Part shown: one piece after another, positions 1-7,933 of the stretch
Position numbering within the stretch: the first letter of the stretch is position 1
Layout of the letters: every line of letters begins with the position of its first letter
Assembly: GCA_012960345.1 (NCBI GenBank)
Contig: DUBL01000026.1
Span: forward strand, 1-41,456
Direction of reading: 5' to 3'
From: Gammaproteobacteria bacterium
GTDB taxonomy: Bacteria > Pseudomonadota > Gammaproteobacteria > Arenicellales > UBA868
Length of the DNA: 41,456 nt
The notes under the pieces: generated by a model
Database searches by the model: none
What the model was told of the DNA's origin: nothing
The model's input: only the letters and a program-made list of their open reading frames with translations
Made by a program: the position numbers and the translations under genes

Positions 1-585
1 CAAGGTCTGAAAAGAGCGAAATCGATCTTCGCTGTCTTGTGGTTTTGCCGCACCGAAGTCCAGCAGCAAGGGTTCGCCGTTGCTTCGCAACAGTATGTTT
101 GCCGGCTTAATATCCATATGCAGCATATTTTTCTGGTGGAACTGTGATAACCCATCCCCGATTTTCGGGAAGACCTTGTTTAGGAATGCCATGTCCAATG
201 AACCGGCTAGTTTTCGGATAAACCAACTCAGATCACGACCGGTTTCATAGGCCATAACGATGTAGTAGGTTTCATTGGCCCGAAACGAATCGATCACGTG
301 TGCCATGTTGTCGTGTTTGACTTGGGACAGCGCCTTGGCCTCAAGCAGAAAACCTTTGAGGCCATCGTTATAAGCCGTTGTCGAAAGCGGCGACTCGATC
401 TTAATACTGCCGTCGGGTTGGCGCGTAACCACATCCTGGGGGCAATACTCTTTGATGACGAACTTCTCGCGCGAGAGTTCCTGTATCGCAAGGTAAACCA
501 AACTGAAGCCACCGCCGCCCAAGACTTCCTGAACGGTGTATCCGTTAAGCACGAAACCCTGCTTTAGAGGCAATCTAGCGGCCAT
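1..585 (-). CDS. Serine/threonine protein kinase, N-terminal 195 residues (cut by window edge)
   Basis: I translated this on the minus strand; it is missing from the ORF track because its stop lies outside the window. It is a Hanks-type protein kinase that would phosphorylate Ser/Thr on partner proteins. The glycine loop GGGGFSLVY lies at residues 23-31, the ATP-anchoring lysine is K45 in VIKEY, the catalytic loop HMDIKPANILL is at 156-166 and the metal-binding DFG at 176-178. The usual HRD arginine is methionine here, as in 'non-RD' kinases that do not rely on activation-loop phosphorylation. The reading frame opens at ATG 585 and the glycine loop follows at the expected distance. The C-terminal lobe and any sensor domain are not visible. 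It is divergent from yicC. In related bacteria such kinases often sit beside a PP2C phosphatase and rph, which would lie to the left (inference). Confidence 0.88.
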   Translation of the reverse strand, partial: MAARLPLKQGFVLNGYTVQEVLGGGGFSLVYLAIQELSREKFVIKEYCPQDVVTRQPDGSIKIESPLSTTAYNDGLKGFLLEAKALSQVKHDNMAHVIDSFRANETYYIVMAYETGRDLSWFIRKLAGSLDMAFLNKVFPKIGDGLSQFHQKNMLHMDIKPANILLRSNGEPLLLDFGAAKPQDSEDRFRSFQTL

Positions 586-723
586 GGTAATCAGCAGACA
601 GCGTAGTAGGTCATTTTGTCAATTGGGTACGTTAACACCGCTCCGTTGCGCCAAGAGTATAGACTACGCAAGGGTGCGAGTGCGCGGGCAAGGGTTAAAG
701 TCATCACGCAAAGGAATGGCCAA
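586..723. promoter_or_regulatory. Divergent intergenic region between the kinase gene and yicC
   Basis: This 138-bp gap must hold the start signals for both divergent genes. On the plus strand a TATAGA hexamer at 658-663 could be a -10 box for yicC, but no convincing -35 lies at the right distance. On the minus strand TTGACA occurs at 621-616, without a clear -10 partner 16-18 nt on. I can therefore support the region as regulatory only by its position. An AAGGAA ribosome-binding site at 710-715 fixes the yicC start. Confidence 0.3.
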
Positions 724-1590
724 ATGATAGCCAGCATGACCGGTTTTGCCCGGGAAACCGAACAGATTGAGGGCAGTGAGCTCACGTGGGAAATTCGTAG
801 CGTCAACCACCGTTATCTTGATGTTTCGCTCCGTTTAGGTCAGGTATTCAGAGAAAAGGAGTCTTTGTTTCGAAAAATACTGACCGAGTCTTTTGATCGT
901 GGGAGAATTGATGCGCAACTCCATTACCACGCGTCAGCGCAGGCAACAGACAGTGGCCGCCTACAGCCGGAGCGTGTGCGAGTCTTGCGAGAATGGGCAG
1001 CGGCAGTCCAAGAGATGTCACCAGAATCGGCCCCACTGAGCGTGGCTGAGGTGCTCAATTGGTCCGGTGTCATCATCGCCGATAGCGCCGATCCCCAGAT
1101 GCTTGTCGATCAGGCACAGGTGCTGTTGCAACGAACGGTGTTGAGCTTGCAGAGTCAACGGCATCGTGAAGGAGAGAGTTTGGGTGTTGCCATTACTAAG
1201 CGGATTGTTGAGTGCAGGCGCATCGCGCAGGGCGTTCAGTCCATGCTCGGGGAGATAGAAGCCGGTTTCCGACAACGCCTGCTGGAGCGCGTTGCGGGGC
1301 TTGATAGCACACCAGACGCTGGGCGACTTGAGCAGGAACTGGTGATGTTACTGGGGCGAACCGATATCAGTGAAGAATTGGACCGCTTACTCATTCATCT
1401 TCGGGAAACCGAAAACGTCCTGGCACGGGACGAGCCCGTTGGTCGGCGGCTCGATTTCCTGATGCAAGAACTGAACCGCGAAGCCAATACACTGGGGTCG
1501 AAGTCGGCTCATCCAGCCACCAGTGCCGCTGCGGTAGACCTCAAGGTACTGATCGAGCAGATGCGAGAACAGGTGCAGAATATCGAGTGA
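724..1590 (+). CDS. yicC: YicC/YloC-family endoribonuclease
   Basis: The product is a YicC-family protein of about 288 residues, near the usual family length. It begins MIASMTGFAR, matching the conserved N-terminus (E. coli MIRSMTAYAR). The family has been reported to be an endoribonuclease acting on RNA such as small RNAs. Conserved blocks include SVNHRYLDVSLRL near residue 28 and, at the C-terminus, RRLDFLMQELNREANTLGSK, diagnostic for the family. The ORF track starts at 616, but ATG 724 is better: it matches homologues and has AAGGAA 8 nt upstream. Its stop overlaps the gmk GTG codon (GTGA), so the two are probably co-translated. The yicC-gmk-rpoZ-spoT order is common in gammaproteobacteria. 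Confidence 0.93.
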   Translation: MIASMTGFARETEQIEGSELTWEIRSVNHRYLDVSLRLGQVFREKESLFRKILTESFDRGRIDAQLHYHASAQATDSGRLQPERVRVLREWAAAVQEMSPESAPLSVAEVLNWSGVIIADSADPQMLVDQAQVLLQRTVLSLQSQRHREGESLGVAITKRIVECRRIAQGVQSMLGEIEAGFRQRLLERVAGLDSTPDAGRLEQELVMLLGRTDISEELDRLLIHLRETENVLARDEPVGRRLDFLMQELNREANTLGSKSAHPATSAAAVDLKVLIEQMREQVQNIE

Positions 1591-2258
1591 GTGTAATGGG
1601 GCAGCAAGCCAGCGGCGGACGGGGTCGCTTGATTATATTGTCGGCTCCTTCGGGAACCGGTAAAACCACTATTGCGCGGGCTGTCGCTGCAAGTCATCCC
1701 AAGGTTGAAGTTTCTGTATCTCACACGACCCGTCAGCCGAGGCCAGAGGAAAAACACGGGCAAGATTATTTTTTTGTTGATCGACAAAGTTTCCTCGACA
1801 TGATCGAGAACGATCAGTTTCTTGAGCATGCAGAGGTGTTCGATCATTGCTACGGCACGTCTCACGGCGCAGTAGAGCGACAGTTAGCAGACGGCATTAG
1901 TGTTCTCCTGGTGATTGATTGGCGTGGCGCCCGCTTGGTACGCGGGCGTTTCGAGGACGTGCTAAGCATATTTTTCGTTCCGCTGTCCTACGCGGTACTG
2001 GAGCGGCGCTTGGCTGAGCGGGGCCAGGACAGTGACATAGCGATGAAACGACGCCTTCAGGAGGCGCTGGAAGAGGTCAGGCACCACCATGAATACGACC
2101 ATGTCATTGTTAACGATCATTTTGAGACAGCCGTTGAAGAATGTGAGAAATTGATTTTTTCCGCCGTGGCGCCGACTTCCGGGCGCTATTTCGATCCGGC
2201 CTCATTTATAGCGACGATGAAAAACGGTACACTCCGGGATCGCAGAGACGATGACTGA
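1587..2258 (+). CDS. gmk: Guanylate kinase
   Basis: Guanylate kinase converts GMP plus ATP to GDP plus ADP, an essential cytoplasmic step in GTP and ppGpp supply. The P-loop SAPSGTGKTT is at about residues 19-28. The GMP-binding part carries HTTRQPRPEEKHGQDYFF and AEVFDHCYGTSH, and the DW.GA block reads VIDWRGAR. Length is 223 residues, slightly over the typical ~207, mainly through a short C-terminal tail rich in Arg and Asp. The start is uncertain: GTG 1587 overlaps the yicC stop as GTGA, while ATG 1596 is in frame three codons later; neither has a strong Shine-Dalgarno sequence, so coupling to yicC is likely. It feeds the ppGpp genes downstream. Confidence 0.95.
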   Translation: MSVMGQQASGGRGRLIILSAPSGTGKTTIARAVAASHPKVEVSVSHTTRQPRPEEKHGQDYFFVDRQSFLDMIENDQFLEHAEVFDHCYGTSHGAVERQLADGISVLLVIDWRGARLVRGRFEDVLSIFFVPLSYAVLERRLAERGQDSDIAMKRRLQEALEEVRHHHEYDHVIVNDHFETAVEECEKLIFSAVAPTSGRYFDPASFIATMKNGTLRDRRDDD

Positions 2259-2370
2259 AGCCGGAGGTTGGTACGGCAGGGCATCAGCTGCTTCGAAAAC
2301 TAATGTGGTAGGCCGCTAAAACCTCATACTGGGTAAAGACTAGCAGGTCTGCGTTTAGGAGATACCACTG

Positions 2371-2784
2371 ATGGCAAGAGTGACTGTCGAGGATTGCCTC
2401 GAAAAAATCGATAACCGCTTTGATTTGGTACTAGTTGCCGCAAAGCGCACGCGCCAGTTGATGCTCGGCGCGGACCCATTGGTACCCGATGATCGCGATA
2501 AACCCACAGTTATCGCGTTACGAGAGATTGCTGAGGGGTTGGTGACGAGTGAGATTCTGACCGAAAAGGAGATTACGGCAGAGGAATACTTCTCTGACTT
2601 TTCTGGCAGTGACGAACGCTCAGAAGCCGTGGAAGATGGCGCAACGTTGGAACCACAGGATGCGTCTAAAGACTCAGCATCGATAAAAGACGAAGCGCCA
2701 AGACGCGAAACAGACGGCGCGGGATCTGAGGCTACTGATGAGCATGACCACGCCGCTGACGCGGAGAAAGACGCACCCAACTAA
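2371..2784 (+). CDS. rpoZ: RNA polymerase omega subunit with acidic C-terminal extension
   Basis: Omega is the small RNA polymerase subunit that helps fold beta-prime and forms part of ppGpp site 1. The first ~70 residues are canonical, with MARVTVEDC at the N-terminus, [17 protein letters not shown], and [14 protein letters not shown]. Residues beyond about 75 form a low-complexity acidic tail rich in Asp, Glu, Ser and Ala, taking the protein to 137 residues against about 91 in E. coli. The MAR start, which takes part in ppGpp binding in E. coli, is intact. The start is supported by AGGAG 10 nt upstream of ATG 2371. Its 3' end overlaps the spoT reading frame by 47 nt, so the acidic tail is encoded partly over spoT. 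Confidence 0.95.
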   Translation: MARVTVEDCLEKIDNRFDLVLVAAKRTRQLMLGADPLVPDDRDKPTVIALREIAEGLVTSEILTEKEITAEEYFSDFSGSDERSEAVEDGATLEPQDASKDSASIKDEAPRRETDGAGSEATDEHDHAADAEKDAPN

Positions 2785-4918
2785 TCGGGCTTCGGTCGCT
2801 GCTGGAGCCAATCGACGGTCCCTGCTCGGGGAGTTACTGCGGGATGTCGAGGCTTACCTCGAGCCGAATGAAGTAGAGGTCATTCAACGCGCGTGTGCGT
2901 TCGGTGCACAGGTCCACGCAGGACAACAACGACATAGCGGCGGGCCTTACATCGATCACCCCTTGGCGGTCGCGGCTATCCTGGCCAATATGCGTCTGGA
3001 TAGCCACAGTGTGACGGCGGCAATTCTGCATGACGTCATTGAAGATACCCCGGTGGTTTTGGACGAGCTGGCTAGCGAGTTCGGTCATGATATTGCTCAG
3101 TTAGTTGATGGCGTCAGCAAGATTGGGCGCATCGAATTTGACTCGAGGGAACACGCCGAAGCAGAAAACTTTCGCAAGATGTTGTTGGCTATGTCTAAGG
3201 ATATCCGCGTCATTTTGATCAAGTTGGCGGATCGACTCCACAATATGCGCACGCTCGACTCCTTAAGCCACGAGCGGCGCAAGCGCATTTCTAAGCAAAC
3301 ACTGGATATTTTTGCTCCGATTGCCAACCGATTGGGGATGCATGCGTGGACCCGGGAACTTGAGGACTTAAGTTTTCAGAACCTCTATCCAAAGCGTTAC
3401 AGCGCGATTCGTAAGGAGCTGGATAAACGGCGCGGCAATCACACCAAGATTATCGAATTAACTCGACGCAAGATTTCCAACGAACTGAAAGGGGTTGGGA
3501 TCGAATCAACGGTAGTGGGTAGGGAAAAAAACATCTATAGCGTTTACCGCAAGATGCAGGCGCGGCGAGTACCGATGTCCGAGATGCGGGACATCTTTGC
3601 AATTCGTGTCATTGTTGGTACAGCAGATCAGTGCTATCGCGTCCTTGGGGTTATCCATAATCTCTATAAGCCGGTGCCAGGCAAGTTTAAGGACTATATT
3701 GCGATTCCCAAGGCCAACGGCTACCAGTCGTTGCACACGTTGCTGTTCGGCACCTTTGGGCAGAGTCTTGAGGTGCAGATTCGGACGAACGATATGCACC
3801 GAGTGGCGGAGTCAGGGGTCGCTTCACACGGGCACTATAAATCGGGCAACAAAAGGGGAGAAACACCCCCGTTAGCGCACAGTTGGTTGATGGACCTGCT
3901 CGAAGTACAAGCATCGGTTGGCAATCCGGGGGAATTTCTTGAGCATTTGAAAACCGATCTTTTCCCCGACGAGATCTATGTTTTTACACCCCAAGGGGAC
4001 ATCAAGAAGTTACCTAAGGGTGCGACAGCCCTTGATTTTGCCTATGCCGTGCATTCGGACGTCGGCAATCAGTGCGTGGGCGCCAAGATTGAGCATGAAC
4101 TCGCGCCGCTGCACCAAACGCTGAGTAATGGCAATCATGTCGAGATCTTAACCGCCCGGTCGGCGCGACCAACGCCGTTGTGGCTGAACTACGTGGTTAC
4201 GGGGAAGGCGCGCGCGGCGATTGGAACGTATCTGAAGAATCAGCACGAGAGCGATGCAATCCGTTTGGGTCGTCAACTATTGGAACGCTCTCTCAAAGCA
4301 GTCGGCTTGACCACTCGGTTGAAGACTCAGCAGAAGGTACAACTACTGGGGCAATTGGGGCGCGATGATTGGAATGAGTTGCTCGCAGATATTGGTGCGG
4401 GGCGGCGGTTACCCATGGTGGTGGCGCGCCAACTGTTGCCGGAGGGTCGTCCTCCTGAAAAATCCGATAGTGCAGCGCCACTACCTATCAAGGGTGTAGA
4501 AGGTATGAGCATATCGTACGGTCGATGCTGTCGACCGATTCCCGGGGATCGCATCTTGGGATTATTTTCTACGGGTCGTGGCATTGTGATCCATAACGTC
4601 GCTTGTCCTAACGTCATTGAACAGGGTAAACGAACAGACAATTGGTTCAGTGTCGAGTGGGCGGCCGACGTTAAGGGAGATTTTGCCGCTGATGTTCGCC
4701 TTGAAGTGCTCAACCGTCCAGGAGTTTTGGCACAGTTGGCGGCGGTTGTGGCAGAAGAAGACTCTAATATCAATCGGGTAGCGGTAGTGGCGCGGGATGA
4801 TCGGAATTCAGCCATTCGTTTTACCATTGAAGTGCGTAATCGTCAGCATTTGGCGCGAATTATCCGTCGGTTGCGGGCTCGTCGTTCGGTGATTCGCGTA
4901 ACTCGGGCGAAAGGCTGA
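2738..4918 (+). CDS. spoT: Bifunctional (p)ppGpp synthetase/hydrolase
   Basis: This is a long RelA/SpoT homologue of 726 residues that makes and degrades the stringent-response alarmone. The hydrolase HD domain has HDVIEDT at about 98-104, so hydrolysis should work. The synthetase domain has [24 protein letters not shown] and the GYQSLHT block; the specificity loop reads PGKFKD, with the basic character of bifunctional enzymes rather than the acidic RelA motif. A TGS domain follows near 405-465 ([19 protein letters not shown]) and an ACT domain ends the protein from about 650. ATG 2738 has GAGG upstream; ATG 2744 is a second choice. No later Met fits, so the gene does overlap the end of rpoZ. 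The trmH gene often found between spoT and recG is absent. Confidence 0.96.
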   Translation: MSMTTPLTRRKTHPTNRASVAAGANRRSLLGELLRDVEAYLEPNEVEVIQRACAFGAQVHAGQQRHSGGPYIDHPLAVAAILANMRLDSHSVTAAILHDVIEDTPVVLDELASEFGHDIAQLVDGVSKIGRIEFDSREHAEAENFRKMLLAMSKDIRVILIKLADRLHNMRTLDSLSHERRKRISKQTLDIFAPIANRLGMHAWTRELEDLSFQNLYPKRYSAIRKELDKRRGNHTKIIELTRRKISNELKGVGIESTVVGREKNIYSVYRKMQARRVPMSEMRDIFAIRVIVGTADQCYRVLGVIHNLYKPVPGKFKDYIAIPKANGYQSLHTLLFGTFGQSLEVQIRTNDMHRVAESGVASHGHYKSGNKRGETPPLAHSWLMDLLEVQASVGNPGEFLEHLKTDLFPDEIYVFTPQGDIKKLPKGATALDFAYAVHSDVGNQCVGAKIEHELAPLHQTLSNGNHVEILTARSARPTPLWLNYVVTGKARAAIGTYLKNQHESDAIRLGRQLLERSLKAVGLTTRLKTQQKVQLLGQLGRDDWNELLADIGAGRRLPMVVARQLLPEGRPPEKSDSAAPLPIKGVEGMSISYGRCCRPIPGDRILGLFSTGRGIVIHNVACPNVIEQGKRTDNWFSVEWAADVKGDFAADVRLEVLNRPGVLAQLAAVVAEEDSNINRVAVVARDDRNSAIRFTIEVRNRQHLARIIRRLRARRSVIRVTRAKG

Positions 4919-4956
4919 AGGGGCTTTAGTTGTCCGAATTGTCGTGAGTCTCGGCG

Positions 4957-7050
4957 GTGGACAAGAAGAAGCTATTACCCAAATTGTCGATACAATCGGT
5001 CACTGAACTGAAGGGTGTGGGACCGGCGGTTGCCGACAAGTTGGCACACCTTGGCATCGATTCAGTGCAGGACCTGTTGTTTCATTTGCCGTTACGCTAC
5101 GAGGATCGCACGCGACGGACTGCCCTCGGCAGTTTGCGCTCCGGGCAGGAAGCGCTGGTCGCAGGCCAGATTCAGGCGTCTGGCGTACGGCCGGGCCGCC
5201 GGCGTAGTCTCGCAACGGTCATTGGTGATGGCACCGGTTCGGTCACTATGCGCCAGTTTCATTTCAAGCGCGCACAACAGGAAAACCTGATTCGGGGGCA
5301 ATGGGTGCAGTGTTTTGGTCAGGTTAGGATCGGGTCGGCCGGATTCGAGTTGGTGCACCCGGAGTACCAATTGTTGCCGTCAGCTGATGGGGTGAATGTG
5401 GCACCGACCTTGACGCCTGTTTATCCAACGACCCAAGGTTTGGGTCAGAAGACATGGCGTCATTTAACGCGGCAGGCGCTGGAACACTGTTTGGATGATG
5501 TCGTTGAATTACTGCCAGCCGACTTGACGGGTCTGGAAGGGTTGCCTGGACTTCAAGCTGCGTTGATGTTGGTTCATCGACCAGACCCTGATGTAGACGC
5601 GGCGGCGTTAGCCGCTGGGACTCACCCGGCGCAGGTTCGCCTGGTTTTTGAAGAGCTATTGGCACACCAGCTTGCAGTAGTGCAACGGCGAATGGAACGT
5701 GAACAAAGTCGAGCACCTGTGATAGATGCTCCACAGAATCTTTGGCCACGTCTGGAAGCGCTACTTGGGTTTTCGTTAACGCACGCTCAGAGCCGTGTAG
5801 TGGAGGAAGTCTTATCGACACTCGCCAAACCGCGGTCGAGTCTGCGTTTGATACAAGGTGATGTGGGCTGTGGGAAAACCGTGATCGCCGCGGCCGCCGC
5901 ATTGGCCGCGGTGGAAGCCGGTTATCAGGCTGTCATCATGGCGCCGACGGAGTTACTCGCCGAACAACATTTAAACAACTTTGAACGTTGGTTAAGGCAC
6001 GTCGATGTTCCGCTGGCCTGGTTAACGGGTCGACTGACCGCAGCGGAGCGGCGCGTGGCTTGCCACCGTCTTGCGACGGGTGAGGCAATGGTGGGCGTGG
6101 GAACCCACGCCTTGTTTCAAAACGATGTGACTTACCATGATTTGGGCCTTGTCATCATTGATGAACAACATCGTTTCGGTGTTCATCAGCGGTTGGCTCT
6201 GCGCGACAAGCGCCGGGTGGATGGCGAGGTTCCGCACCAGTTGGTGATGACCGCAACGCCGATTCCACGGTCCCTGACCATGGCGCTTTATGCTGACATG
6301 GATATTTCTTTGATCGATGAAATGCCGCCAGGCAGACAAACGATTGAAACAGTGGTCGTCCCGAATCTTCGACGCGCCGAAGTGCAGGCAAGAGTCCACA
6401 AGGCGTGTGTTGCCGGTCGTCGGGTCTACTGGGTGTGTGCGTTGATCGAGGAGTCTGATGTGTTGGCAGCGGAAGCGGCCACTGACCGTGCACGAATGCT
6501 ACGCGAGGCTTTGCCGGCGCTTCGTGTTGGTCTGGTGCACGGGCGTTCCCCTGTGTCAGAAAAGGAAACTGTGATGCGTAAGTTTCGCAACGGCGAGATC
6601 GACTTATTAGTGGCGACTACTGTAATTGAGGTTGGTGTCGATGTGCCCGAAGCCAGCTTGATTGTGATTGAAAATGCAGAGCGCATGGGTTTGGCACAGT
6701 TGCACCAGCTGCGCGGCAGGGTTGGACGTAGCGCTGAACGGGCCGCGTGTGTCTTGATGTATCAGCCGCCCCTTAGTCGCATGGCGCATGAACGATTATC
6801 CACTTTACGCAAAACAACGGACGGATTCTCCATAGCGGAGAAAGACCTTGCGCTGCGTGGACCTGGGGAGTTATTCGGTACGCGCCAGAGTGGTCTGCCG
6901 CAGTATCGCTTGGCGAACATCGGCCGTCATCAGTTGTTACTGCCGGCTGTGCAACAGGCTGCGGCTGATGTGCAGGCCCGCTTTCCTGATCAGGTTGCAC
7001 CTATGATGCGGCGCTGGCTTCCGTGTGCGAGTGCTCTGTCTGGTGTTTGA
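4957..7050 (+). CDS. recG: ATP-dependent DNA helicase RecG
   Basis: RecG is a monomeric helicase that reverses stalled replication forks and branch-migrates Holliday junctions. At 697 residues it is close to the E. coli protein (693). The N-terminal wedge region contains LKGVGPAVADKL and DLLFHLPLRYEDRT. The helicase core has Walker A GDVGCGKT near residue 302, the DEQH box IIDEQHRFGVHQR, and motif III VMTATPIPRSL. Later blocks include TTVIEVGVDVPEA and QLRGRVGRS, followed by DLALRGPGELFGTRQSG. The start is GTG 4957; an earlier in-frame codon runs into a stop, and the ribosome-binding site is weak. It lies 38 nt after spoT and overlaps ubiA, in keeping with one transcript. Confidence 0.96.
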   Translation: MDKKKLLPKLSIQSVTELKGVGPAVADKLAHLGIDSVQDLLFHLPLRYEDRTRRTALGSLRSGQEALVAGQIQASGVRPGRRRSLATVIGDGTGSVTMRQFHFKRAQQENLIRGQWVQCFGQVRIGSAGFELVHPEYQLLPSADGVNVAPTLTPVYPTTQGLGQKTWRHLTRQALEHCLDDVVELLPADLTGLEGLPGLQAALMLVHRPDPDVDAAALAAGTHPAQVRLVFEELLAHQLAVVQRRMEREQSRAPVIDAPQNLWPRLEALLGFSLTHAQSRVVEEVLSTLAKPRSSLRLIQGDVGCGKTVIAAAAALAAVEAGYQAVIMAPTELLAEQHLNNFERWLRHVDVPLAWLTGRLTAAERRVACHRLATGEAMVGVGTHALFQNDVTYHDLGLVIIDEQHRFGVHQRLALRDKRRVDGEVPHQLVMTATPIPRSLTMALYADMDISLIDEMPPGRQTIETVVVPNLRRAEVQARVHKACVAGRRVYWVCALIEESDVLAAEAATDRARMLREALPALRVGLVHGRSPVSEKETVMRKFRNGEIDLLVATTVIEVGVDVPEASLIVIENAERMGLAQLHQLRGRVGRSAERAACVLMYQPPLSRMAHERLSTLRKTTDGFSIAEKDLALRGPGELFGTRQSGLPQYRLANIGRHQLLLPAVQQAAADVQARFPDQVAPMMRRWLPCASALSGV

Positions 7051-7900
7051 CATTGTTTTTCTTTACCTTCGATTAGCGCGGCTCGATCGACCGATTGGCT
7101 GGTTGTTGTTGCTGTGGCCAACCCTATGGGCTGTTTGGATTGCTGGGGATGGCGCCCCTGCTTGGTCGATCGTTGCCGTCTTTATGGCCGGTGCGATTGT
7201 TACCCGTGCGGCTGGCTGTGTGGTTAATGACTACTTTGATCGCGATTTTGACCGTCACGTCGAACGCACACGCAAGCGCCCATTGGCCACCGGCGAGATC
7301 TCAGTTCGAGGCGCGTTGGTGTTTGCGCTGTGTCTCGGGTTGTTGGCCCTCGCTTTAGTACTCACGCTCAATCGTTTGGCCCAGTGGTTGGCTGTGGCTG
7401 GTGCACTGATTGCGGTGACTTATCCGTTATTCAAGCGATTTACTCACTTTCCCCAGTTTTATCTGGGACTCGCTTTCTCGTGGGGCATCCCTATGGCGTT
7501 CGCAGCTCAGCTAGACACCGTACCGAGCCTGGCGTGGATTTTGTTCCTTGCTAATCTGTTATGGACGGTGGCCTATGACACCATGTACGCCATGGCTGAT
7601 CGACCGGATGACATTAAGATCGGTGTCAAGTCGACTGCCATTTGGTTCGGTCAGTATGACCGAAGTGTGAATCTTTTGTGTCAGGTACTGTCACTTATAG
7701 TGTTGTATCTGTTAGGTCGACACCTTGAGTTCAGCGGCATATTTAATCTGGGGTTGAGTATGGCCGCGGGCACAGCTGTCTACCAGTACTGGTTGTGTCG
7801 CCAACGTGATCGGGGAGACTGCTTTAGAGCATTTTGTAACAACAACTGGTTTGGTGGGGCTATTTTCGCAGGGATTGTGCTGTCATACGCGATGCGTTGA
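7025..7900 (+). CDS. ubiA: 4-hydroxybenzoate polyprenyltransferase
   Basis: UbiA is an inner-membrane prenyltransferase that joins the isoprenoid tail to 4-hydroxybenzoate in ubiquinone synthesis. The first Asp-rich motif NDYFDRDFDRHVERTRKRP lies near residues 68-86, and the second, ADRPDDIKIGVKSTA, near 190-205. The rest is a series of hydrophobic helices, as expected for this fold. The length of 291 is typical. The start is not settled: GTG codons at 7025, 7031 and 7043 are all in frame and all overlap the end of recG; GTG 7043 would give a GTGTTTGA overlap with the recG stop and still keep the LDRPIGWLLLLWPT block. The usual partner ubiC is not next to it. Its 3' end faces uvrD. Confidence 0.95.
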   Translation: MRVLCLVFDIVFLYLRLARLDRPIGWLLLLWPTLWAVWIAGDGAPAWSIVAVFMAGAIVTRAAGCVVNDYFDRDFDRHVERTRKRPLATGEISVRGALVFALCLGLLALALVLTLNRLAQWLAVAGALIAVTYPLFKRFTHFPQFYLGLAFSWGIPMAFAAQLDTVPSLAWILFLANLLWTVAYDTMYAMADRPDDIKIGVKSTAIWFGQYDRSVNLLCQVLSLIVLYLLGRHLEFSGIFNLGLSMAAGTAVYQYWLCRQRDRGDCFRAFCNNNWFGGAIFAGIVLSYAMR

Positions 7901-7933
7901 AGATGATGTGTCTACCGCGGTGGTGTCGTCTGG

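Noticed and set aside
5324-5902. 192-aa minus-strand ORF inside recG
   Set aside because: Antisense shadow with Pro/Arg/Ser bias; the RecG motifs on the other strand are clear.
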